Origin: Notholithocarpus densiflorus
Taxonomy: Eukaryota > Streptophyta > Magnoliopsida > Fagales > Fagaceae
Direction: 5' to 3'
Assembly: GCA_030021035.2 (NCBI GenBank)
Contig: JARYZH020000092.1
Coordinates: 248,001-312,000, forward strand
Length of the DNA: 64,000 nt
This document shows positions 1-9,762 of this stretch, piece by piece. Below the pieces are notes generated by a model. That model was given only the letters and a program-made list of their open reading frames with translations. It had not been told where the DNA came from and ran no database searches. Each line of letters begins with the position of its first letter. Positions within the stretch are counted from its first letter, which is position 1. The translations under genes and the position numbers were made by a program.

Positions 1-882
1 AGTGATTACTTGGATAAATTATTCAGTTCTAGGTTAACACATTTAATTCATATCATGTAAATAATGCGGAAATATAAAGAACACAGCGATATGATAACCC
101 ATGAAAACCTAACCGGTAAAAAACCTGGAGAGGATTTAACCTAACTATCCTCAAGGTAAAAACAGATCTACTATGAAAGAATTGAAATTTGTACAATAAG
201 ACTTAGACCACTAACATCCTATTGCCACCTCGAGTAGAAAACTTACTACCACGACCACGTGACAGCTCCGAGTCCACGGACTACTTCTTTCCTTGATCTG
301 CAGCAACCACAAGTTCACCTACTTGTGACTTTGAGACTCCACTTAAAGGTTTAAGATCTTCTTTAAAGTTCTTTATGCAACAACTGAAGCAACTATCAAG
401 TTCTTGATGTGAATTTTGATCTTGATGGCTCAATGTGTGTGTATGAAGGTAAATATCTCTGGATCTCACAAAAGATTCAACACACAACTCAACAAAGACT
501 CTAGAGAGCTTTTGGGTACAAAACCCTAGATTTACAAAAGAAGCACATTCTTCTCTCTCTGAAAAGCCTTTTTAAAACGTGCTTAGAATTTCCTTTATAT
601 ACTAGAAGAAGTAGATCTGAAACCCTAATCCTTAATTGGCTTGAACTGCTGTTTAGGCCAACTTAAAATTCTCTAAACCCGTGCTTCAATCGGTCGAGCT
701 TGTTTTTCGATCGATCGAACCAGGCAGTTTTTGAACTCTTCTTTCTGTAGCTTGCATATTCTTGAATCTTGACTTGTATCACCTTGAGCATTGTCTAATA
801 ATACCTATAGACTCTAAGATCTATATCTAAACAAGTTTGTGTTCACGATTTGCCAATTATTCTAAACTTTTAGAACCTAACA
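1..882 (-). mobile_element. LTR retrotransposon end (Copia-like LTR), cut by window edge
   Basis: Read on the minus strand, the stretch begins at 882 with the canonical TG of an LTR (TGTTAGGTTC). It then carries a TATA-like signal near 593-603, a leader-like region and long non-coding sequence with a CGATCGATCGA motif. The right boundary is placed where the unrelated MIA40 intron sequence resumes at 883. The other end lies outside the window, so target duplication and internal region cannot be seen. A related-looking CGATCGATCGAG motif occurs near 29.9-30.0 kb. The element sits inside the MIA40 intron that follows the 972-1097 exon. Assignment to Copia rests on general LTR appearance and is inference. 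Confidence 0.6.
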
Positions 883-971
883 GAAAAGGTATACAGGAAT
901 ATTTATTTGCATGTAAGAGATCCAACATCAGCACAAAGTAGAGACAATCACATGTGTTAGGTCAAAACTAC

Positions 972-1999
972 CTTTTCCTCAGTCGTACTCTTGAGGAAGC
1001 AAAGGAATGCCTCTGAAAATTGAAATCCACATTGACCATTTCGTAAGTCAGCTATGCAAGGGCATTCTAAAGCTTTCTGAGCCTTTGCCTCGAGAGACTG
1101 AAAAATGGAAATTTCAATTTAATTATTCACTTTTTAAATGGAGGAGTAAGTTCAAATCTTTAAAATGAACCAACCTCATTCTCATCATTGCCATATGCAG
1201 CAGCTTCTGTAAATGCAAAACAAGACAAGATTGTCAGATATTGCATCAATTTCTAAATATAATTATCCAACAAGGTATACAAGAATGAAGACACCAGCAT
1301 TTCAATAACATATGCAGTATGTGGTACAAATTCTTTTGGATTTTTTTTTTTTTTGGGGGGGGGGGGGGTGTGGGGGGGAAGAGAGTTTATATATGTTTAT
1401 TATTAAAATTAATGTGACTTAATTATATCCCAGTATTCTGGGACTCAGCATAACCAAAAAATTGTGTGCTTTAGTCTTTTAAATAAGATACCACCAAAAG
1501 TTGTAACATAATGCAAACCTTGGCTTTCTGAAACAAAATAAGTGTCTTGAAATTATAAATTAAAGTTTGTTATTCTTAGTTTACTGTTTTCTTGTTCTCT
1601 TCTACTTTCATAAATGCCTCTTGTCATTTTTTGTTTCCTAGTCTGAATTCTGAAGAGCCCCAATTTAAGTCTTCCATGCTACATGTCAAATGACAAGGTA
1701 GGATTGTAAGTGTTATACATATATCAGTAGAAAATTGGGTTTTTCTGCACCAACTTGACATGATTTCATACAGACACTGACACTACACAGGTACAGCTAC
1801 TTCATTTTGGTAACAAATAAAAGAAGAAAATATTAACAATAGAATAAATCAACGGCATCCCAAAATCCTAAATAACTTTTTGGGGGGTTGGATTAATGAT
1901 AACGAGTCTTACAGTTGATTAATTATAGGGGTATGCTGAATGCTGATATCTAAATTAAAACACACGTAACATTGTATACCATAAAAATTAATAAATAGA

Positions 2000-2030
<31 letters not shown>

Positions 2031-2421
2031 GCAACCAATGACAACCCTTGTTCACCTCCACAACATTTAAAACTACTGCTATAAAAGATCAACAAGCAAT
2101 TCCTTAAAAAAAATGACGAAAACAATTAAAAGAAAGGCATGAAAATGAAACCCATAATTGGATTCCCGTGAAATATGAAATGAGAAATAAGGTGTACAAA
2201 GACAGAGCTATGTATAATATATATAGAAAGAGGCAGAGGGGTGTTGGGGAAATAGATTAAGAGGTACCAGCAATAAGGGAGTCCAAGTTTATGGAGGAAG
2301 TAGCAGCAGCAGCAGCAGCAGCGTGAGAATCTGATTGTGGTGTTACTGCAGGGGATAACTGCTCTCCTAAACTATCTACTGCTGCCGCCGCCGCCGCCGC
2401 CTCGCTCTGCACTTGACCCAT
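972..2421 (-). CDS. MIA40: MIA40-like mitochondrial intermembrane-space import oxidoreductase, 5' three exons
   Basis: Exons read 2268-2421, 1175-1206 and 972-1097; all introns have GT-AG ends and phases join. The product starts MGQVQSE, has two seven-alanine tracts, then LDSLIAEAAAYGNDENE and the conserved core. The redox-active CPC is at residues 74-76. The first CX9C pair is C85 and C95. The second CX9C pair should be in the next exon, which is not in the window; an LTR element fills the rest of the intron up to the edge. In the family, MIA40 oxidises small cysteine-motif proteins in the intermembrane space (with ERV1) and, in plants, also acts in peroxisomal import. Start choice: MGQ-QSE matches my memory of the Arabidopsis N-terminus. 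Whether the gene is intact cannot be judged from here. Confidence 0.9.
1341..1378. repeat. Homopolymer T then G tract in MIA40 intron 1
   Basis: A run of 14 T is followed directly by 14 G, a short break and 7 more G. It lies in the 1.06 kb intron 1 of MIA40, which also holds a 25-A run at 2006-2030. Nothing else recognisable was seen in this intron. Confidence 0.9.
2302..2401 (-). repeat. Alanine-coding trinucleotide repeats in MIA40 exon 1
   Basis: Two short GCN microsatellites (2302-2322 and 2381-2401) each encode a run of seven alanines in the presumably disordered N-terminus of MIA40. They are in frame and likely length-variable between alleles. Confidence 0.85.
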
Positions 2422-3013
2422 CCTATTCCTATTACTATTCCTGCCTTTGTCGCACAAAACCAAAAATATGAAATTTATTAGTTATTCAGGCAGGCTACTT
2501 CACCTTAATTTCCAAGAAATTTCATGACGGCGCACGCGCAAGTTCAAGTTCAACACACACCATTAAACAATTGAAATAGCCACTGGGCCGTCATGTTTAG
2601 CAGCCCAACTAAAAATATATTACTTTATCTGTTTCTTTTCCTTTTTCCCCCTTAATATTATTTATTATAAGCTCTTGGGGAGGAGAAGTGAAGGAGACCT
2701 AATTTTGTTTGTTGTTTGTTTTTGCCATAATGTTTTCAAGAAAATTAGTCAGTTTTTAAAAAAGTATATTCTATAAAACTATCTTATTTTCTTATATTTG
2801 GTAGTAACTTTAAATGAATTAAAAAATAATCTCTTAACTACCCTTATTTAGCTTAAGAGATAGAGTTATTTTCCAAAATAATTTGATAAAAAACAATTTC
2901 TAAAAATAAGTCACACTTTTTCGGTTGACAAAAGATAATTTTCTTTTGACTCATTTTTTCTGATGCTATCATTATACAAAGTTTTTCACCGAAACAAACA
3001 TAACCTAATTTTA
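2422..3013. other. MIA40 upstream region
   Basis: About 590 bp between the MIA40 start codon and the left end of the Mutator-like element. It should contain the MIA40 promoter and leader. I see no clear coding sequence; the distal part is AT-rich with many poly-A/T runs and may itself be an old repeat. Confidence 0.4.
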
Positions 3014-3312
3014 GGGTCTGACTTACCTCCAATGAAAATTTAACAAGATATCTCCTTTTGTTTTAAACAAAAGTTGCCACATCACTCGTTAATAAACCAA
3101 CGGTGGAGATTAAAAACTCAATGCCACCTCATTAAATTTTAAGCAAAAACTAATAGAGCCCACCCAAGACTAACATTGCTACTTCTTCTCACGTTAACGT
3201 TTTCACTAATGTTTTTTTTTCCTTCTCACGTTAACGGTGCCCGCCCAAGTTCTCCCTCTTTTTTTGATTTATTTATTTTTTTTCCAGCTTGTCAAATCAA
3301 ATTTTAGAACTA

Positions 3313-3403
3313 GGCTAAAGCATATGTGAAGATGTCATTTTCTGCAGGAATGACTACAACTCAATTGAGTGGGAGTAGAAACTTTGATTTGAAGGATTAT
3401 TTA
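3313..3403 (+). repeat. Opposite-strand copy of a 91-bp transposase segment
   Basis: This plus-strand stretch matches, with few differences, the reverse complement of 5740-5830 in the transposase gene (shared blocks such as GATGTCATTTTCTGCA and ATGACTACAACTCAATTGAG). It lies just inside the left TIR. The pair would allow a transcript crossing the element to fold on itself. Confidence 0.85.
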
Positions 3404-3690
3404 CATAAATTTCTGAACTTTTCACCTATTAAAATAAAAAGGATTATTTACAGTAATTTTGAATGGACAGTCGTGTAATTTTGTAGTTTTTCATGATTAC
3501 TACCTTAATTGTTTGTAATGAGGAGGCATGCTCTTTGAATGGATAGTTTTTATTTTGGGTTTAAAAAAATGCATGCCAAGTGCTTGAGAAAAGTTCCCAA
3601 AGAATTTCAAATAGGGCCAAGGCCAACTAGCATATACTGTGAAGGAAGCATTGTATTTGAAGGAATCATGCTAAGGCCAACTAACAAACT

Positions 3691-3769
3691 GAAGCAGCTA
3701 TAGCACTGCACCAGTTATGCAGCAGCCACATCACTGCACCAGTTATGCAGCAGCTATAGCACTGCACTA
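3691..3769. repeat. 28-bp tandem repeat, about 2.8 copies
   Basis: Units begin at 3691, 3719 and 3747 and share GCAGC, AGCACTGCACC and AGTTAT blocks. They lie within the MULE 3' non-coding part. Confidence 0.85.
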
Positions 3770-3810
3770 GGCACCTATTAGAGATTTTATAAACGCAACA
3801 ACATAGATTA

Positions 3811-3815
<5 letters not shown>

Positions 3816-3843
<28 letters not shown>
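3816..3843. repeat. (AT)n microsatellite
   Basis: A simple AT dinucleotide run inside the MULE. Confidence 0.9.
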
Positions 3844-3844
<1 letters not shown>

Positions 3845-3971
3845 TCTTCCTGCAAGCCAACAGCACAACAACATATTATTCTTCCATTAAAAAAGATACT
3901 ATTCTTCTAATTTGCATAAATTGTTTGCTAAAAAAGTACAAAGTAGCATTAAAGATAAAAAGAACTTTGAC

Positions 3972-4127
3972 CATTACAAACTTTGAGCTCCAACAAAATA
4001 GCATAAACTATGAGTTCCACAATTACAATCTTCAAGCTCCAAAAAAAAAAAACATTAATCATGAGCTCTAACAATTACAAACTTTGAGCTCCAAAAAGTA
4101 GTATAAATTGTTAGCTCCAACAATTAA
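3972..4127. repeat. About 50-bp tandem repeat, three copies
   Basis: Three diverged units share AATTACAA, CTTTGAGCTCCAA and a second GAGCTC/AGCTCC block. They lie downstream of the transposase reading frame within the MULE. Confidence 0.75.
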
Positions 4128-4156
4128 AAACAATGGTTATTGACAATCATTCAAAA

Positions 4157-7013
4157 CTAAGAATTCCTTGCATCCATTCGAAGATAGGTTGAAAAAGCTT
4201 CAATTTTACCAGTTCTAAACTTTGTAAGCAATGAACTGATATCATCCCCTTCAAGATCACTAGGATTCTTAGAACATGGAAGAGGAACATGAGGATTTGT
4301 CATTCCTGCTTGACACAATTCAACTATTAGCCAAATATTAACTATTAGAAAATCCACATAAGTAAAATTTACTGAATTCTCAAAAGTTCCAAATGAACTT
4401 TGTTCTTGATCATTTCTAATACTCTTTCCCTGTATATAGTAGAAACATAATAGTTAAAAATGATGATTAATCTTATAGTATAAAACTAGTTGTTATCAAA
4501 TAAAATTCAAATAATTCTTATTTATGCACTCAAAGTGAACTCTAATACAATGGTACCTGAGATAACGACGAAGGATTACAAGGTTCACCAACACTTGAAA
4601 AATGAGGAATGTACAAATCCTATATTTATTAGTGATCAATAATAGTGTACAATTTATGAAATCAAAATCACCTAAAATGAAGGGGAAAAAAAAGATTAAA
4701 CAACATGGATGAAGTTACCTGAACTGAATGATCTATGTATGGCAGAGGATTATAACTAATGGCTCCATTAACTTGCATAGATGAAGTTAAATGCTTATCC
4801 TACGTAATGTGTAATGTTTAGTAAATTATTATGTCATTAAATAAAGAACCTAGAATATTTGTGAAGCAGTATAAATGTTAAAAATTATAATGGTGAGACT
4901 AGTACTTGTAAACACTGATTTGTTTGTATGGGTTGATGGATGCTTCCTTTTTTCTTCTTTTTGGGCTTTTCAAGACAAATTTTAATCTGGCGTCTTCCTT
5001 TACAGCCTTGCTTCTTCTTGAGACCCTTAGCAGAAATGGTTGTCATCTCGTCTGATGAATTTTCTTGGTTGACATCAACTTGACAGGGATTAGATTTTTT
5101 TCTAAGGATATCATCAATTTTTTTGCTCAACTCATTATAGCTTCCCAATGCTAGCTCGTATGCTTCCTCACATTCACTTGCTCGAGCGATAAGCTTGACA
5201 TACATTGGACCCAAAAACTTATATTGACTTGTAACTTCCAACTTGGTGTCAGCTTTGATATCACGTCCATTAAAATCTTGCACAATCTCATTTTTTGCAT
5301 CTTTTGTCCATCTCTTAAGGATGTATTTCTCTGGAAGAACCTTAATATCCATAACATCAAGAATTTTTAGAGCATGACTGCACAAAATTCCACCTCTTTC
5401 AAACTTTCTACAACTACATGAAACAATATTTTCAAAAGGATTCCAAATTACTTGACGATCTTTTGGCTTACCATATATTGAAACTATATACTCATGAGTT
5501 GCATTTCTTTCAACACACTCCTTCACAAAAGCTCCTTGGAACTCTTCATATTGCTCTTGAAACTTCAAAAATAATTTAGGTGTATAAATATGTGCTGCTT
5601 GAATCAGCATAGGTGACGCAATCTTAACTTTTGGCAACTTTTGCCTTAAATTGTACTCACCTTTCAACTCCTTGTAACGTTTAGCATCAAGTAGTCTCTC
5701 AAAATGTATGAAGAATTTTACAATATCATAGTCTGACTATAAATAATCCTTCAAATCAGAGTTTATACTTTCACTCAATTGAGTTGTAGTCATTCTTGCA
5801 GAAAATGACATCTTGACATATGCTTTAGCCCATTTCTCTTTCACTTCAAACGTACTTTGAAGCCAAGAATTATCTAAAGCATTGTACTTATGAAGTATAG
5901 CATCCCAAGCACTAAGAAACTCTTCCTCCTCTTCCTAAAGTTTAAAACATGCATCGAGATCACCTCTAAATTCATCCTCACCTCGTAATAAATGGTTGAC
6001 ACCCTTGAGAGCATTTTGCATTAAATGCCATTTACACAATTGATGATAAGTATTTGGCATCACCAATGAGATGGCTTTTGCCATTGCCGGATCTTGATTA
6101 GTAAAAATTGTATTTGGTTTCTTCCCAAACATTGCTTCAAAAAATGCTTCAAACAGCCACTAAAATGTATCAATAGTTTCATCATATAAAAGGGCAGCCC
6201 CAAATATCGCAGACTCTCTATGATGATTAAACCCAACAAACATTGCAAGGGATCGATACTCCTTATTAGTTCTGTACATTGTATCAAAAGAAACCACATC
6301 ACCAAATAACTTATAATCAATAATCATTTGCGCATCTGCCCAAAAAATATTTGTTATTAGTTTTGAAGCATCTAACTGTACTGCATAGTAAAAGGAAGGA
6401 TTCTCTTTCCTTTGTTTCTGAAAGTATTTAAATAAACTCCCTGCCTCACCACATTTCTATTCTTTTTGCCGTTTACTATAATGGTAATTCTTTTGATCTT
6501 GCTTGGTGTAACCAAGAGCATCTCTACCACCAACTTGCCTGGCCATGAACTCATATGAATCCTTCAAGTTTATTCCACTATCATAAGCCAAATCAATTTC
6601 CATTGCTTGTGCTTTTGAGACCTTTCGTTGGGATGGCATCATGTGAGCACATTGTGGAATATGGAGAATATGATTATGGTTGAGCTCAAGGCTATGTATA
6701 AAATATTTCCCCTTCTTTTTATCAAGCCGAATTATCATATAAGCATTGCAACCTGTCCTTGTTTCAACCCGTTCATACTTATTTTCAACATCTCTCTCCC
6801 ATGGGGCTTTATTTCCTCTTTACAACAAGTAAACTTTCTTAAAGTCACCACGCCATCTTTTTTTCTTTTATTGCACCATTCTTTTCAAATACTAAATCCA
6901 AAATTTCTTCCACACTCATTATAAAAGTCATATGCCTCTTGTTCAAAACCAAATTCAATGCCAAGTTTTGGAATATAATCAGTATCCAATTTTTGACTAT
7001 CATCATTCATCAT
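4157..7013 (-). pseudogene. Decayed FAR1/FHY3-type MULE transposase
   Basis: From 7013 downward the reading gives a FAR1-like N-terminal domain (MMNDDSQ, then FGFEQEAYDFYNECG). The MULE catalytic region follows (VVSFDTMYRTN and FTNQDPAMAKA, holding likely catalytic aspartates). A SWIM zinc finger comes next (CSCRKF..GGILCSH, near 5380-5420). A tail lies in short exons at about 4734-4799, 4559-4616 and 4157-4430. The frame is broken by stops at 6885-6887, 6457-6459, 6160-6162, 5935-5937 and 5737-5739, plus a frameshift near 6.8 kb. FAR1/FHY3 proteins are domesticated relatives, but position inside TIRs and the damage mark this as the transposon's own gene. It cannot make a full protein as it stands. 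Confidence 0.88.
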
Positions 7014-7682
7014 TGTTTTCCTCTTCCATGTAACTGTTAAATATAAATCAAAATGTACAAGAAACGTGAATTACCACTACAAAATGAAAATAAATGAATG
7101 AATGATGGCAAAACTTTTGTAATCTTATAGATTATTTGCCTAAATTTATTAACAATGACAGAAAAACTCATAGATTTAATAATATTTAGCCTAAACTTAA
7201 TCTTTTAATTATTTTGACATCTCATAAACATAGGATTGAATAAGAAATCAAAAGTAAAGATGGAAATACCTTCTCTGATACTCTGACAGTTTGCAAAGAA
7301 ATTTTTTCTTCTTCTTCACTCTTTTTTCTAAAGATTATACCAAATAGTTCTAAAATCTGATTTGGTAGGCTGGAAAAAAGAAAAATAAATAAAAAAAGAG
7401 GGAGAACTTGGGCGGCAAATCATATTTTTCTTATTGCTATTTTTGTATTTTGGCGCTGAGTTTTGAAACTGAAGAGTCGATGAAGTTAAAAAAAAAAACC
7501 ATTAACGTTAACGTGAGAAGAAGCAGCAACGTCAGTCTTGGGTGGGCTCTGTTTGTTTTTGCTTAAAATTTAATGAGGTGGCATTGTGTTTTTAGTAGGT
7601 TTATTAGTGAGTGCCGTGGCAGCTTCTGTTTAAAACAAAAAGAGATATCTTGTTAAATTTTTACTGGAGGTAAGCCAGACCC

Positions 7683-8362
7683 TTTTATTTTTAGGTAACT
7701 ACTACACTCTACACTTATCCTACAGGACCTACACATTAATAAACTATTGGTGTTAGTTACAATATACGCTCTAAGGCATCTAACCAATCTATATCTTGAT
7801 TTTGAGGCATCTAACCACACTATAAGCTTTATCTCACCCCTCCGACTCAATTTTTGCATGTTAAATAAATAAATCAATCAAGGAAGAAAAGTTTACAACT
7901 GTAACTAACCTGATTTTTTTTTTTTTACAACAGTTAATACTAATAGCCAGCATGAATCGAATACAATCTGGAACTCCAATAAATTGCCCAACAAGAAGAA
8001 AAATAAATAAAATAAATAAATTCTCCCTCTTTTCATATCCACAACCATCTTCCAACAGCAAGCAATTGTTATTGTCAAATGCAGAGCTTAATGGGGGGTT
8101 TTCATTCACTCTACACACTGAATAAGTTAACTGCCGATATTTTGGAAGTTAAAATCATTCAATCAACATCATAAAACCAAAAACGGCTTCCAAAGTTTAA
8201 CCAAACATTAATTGGCAAACAAGCATGATGTGTAACAACATACTAATTCTTTGCAATACTACTCTTTCCGAATGAACTATAACTTACAGACTGACTAACA
8301 ATACAAATTCCTGTCCTGTACAAACTCCAAATCATAAGTGAAAAGCAATGACACATCCTCAG
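7683..8362. other. Spacer between MULE and G-patch gene 3' end
   Basis: It should include the 3' untranslated region of the minus-strand G-patch gene near 8100-8362. No coding sequence recognised; open frames here are short and composition-driven. Confidence 0.4.
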
Positions 8363-9724
8363 TCAAACGTTATCTGGCCAAAACTCCCTATAAAAAGCCC
8401 GCTCAAATTCCTTCTCTTGCAATTGTTTTTCCAACTCCTGCATCTTCCTTATCCTTTTTGAAAGTGTTTTGCATTTCTTGGAAGGCAAATGATCCTGGAT
8501 TCACAATGATACAAGGATTGTTAGACAGAAGATTTGAGAAAATATGATAGTTTGAGACAATCAGAATAAACATGTATTGAGTGAGGTCAAGAAGTTGGAG
8601 GCTGTACAGTTCACTAGTTGATGAATCCAATGAGGCCTTACAATAACCTAACATTCATTCTTGGCCAAACACCACATGTGGTCCTTACAATTTACCAAAT
8701 TTTCTAATTCCATCCCTATATTTTCATAAGGAACAGTTTGGTCCTTAAATAATGCAAAATGATCCAATTTGATCCATATGCTGATTGAGAGATTTATATA
8801 TTATCTGATTGGACAAATTTACAATAAATAAAATAAATGGAAAGTCTTTTTTATGAGTAGTAAAAAATTTATTAATAAAATAGATTACTTCACAACATTT
8901 TTTTTTATATGTCAATAGTTGGAGGTGGGGGATTTGAATCCTGGATGACTTCGTTGGAAACACTAGGTGGTGCCAGTAGATCTACCACGCTCTTGGCAAT
9001 GATGAGCACTCCATAACTTAAAACAATTACAAAAAAATATACAAAATAAAAGTCTTGGTGGCCTAAAAATTATATCTGAGCAGCTCAAGTGAAGTTAAAG
9101 TGCCATGTGGCCACCATGATGGCTCACTGTTGCCATGATGCATTGACTCTATCAAAAACAGCTAAAAACAAAGAAAATATATTTTAAGTATATTAAACCC
9201 TTTTTTTCTTCTTTTTATATCACTGTATTTCCCCACATTTTCTCATTAGCCAAAAATGGAATATAGACAATATTTCAGCAAATTCAAGTTCAAAAAGTGA
9301 AAAATTACAAATTTTAAGGAAGAAATTGGATCATTTTACATAATTTAAGGACCAAATTGCTACTTTTAAAACTCTAGGAATGAAATTTAAAAATTGAGAA
9401 ATGTGAGAAAACCAAATGTAGTGTTTTCTGCCTTCCATTCTTAGTAAAATCTCTCCTCTATGTAAATCTTCATTATTGATTCAACTAGCAACTGTATCAG
9501 CACCATGGCAAATTATACCATGAAAAATCTGCTTTTTCAATAAGTTATTTTTTATTTTGCTACCATTATTCTCCCATGGTTGACAAATAAATCCAACGAC
9601 AACAAAAATCCTCAGCTACCCTTCCCTCCATTCTTAGAACTTCTTATAAAATTTAGGTATTGTATTCATTTAATTACTACATCTATATAAGTGTTCTATG
9701 GGGGTTTGCTTGTCCTGCAAAACC

Positions 9725-9762
<38 letters not shown>

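Larger units (their letters stand above)
3014..7682 (-). mobile_element. Mutator-like (MULE) DNA transposon with long terminal inverted repeats
   Basis: The left end (GGGTCTGACTTACCTCC from 3014) is repeated in inverse at the right end (closing CAGACCC at 7682). The inverted repeats run to about 3310 on the left and 7347 on the right, so each is roughly 300 bp or more; the right arm carries an extra stretch. Both arms contain TTAACAAGATATCTC, GTGGGCTCT/AGAGCCCAC and CACGTTAACGTT motifs. Between them is a minus-strand FAR1/MULE-type transposase. Flanking 9-mers are AT-rich and only partly alike (CTAATTTTA against TTATTTTTA), as expected of an old target duplication. The element lies between MIA40 and the G-patch gene. 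Long TIRs plus the transposase make the class assignment firm. Confidence 0.88.
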
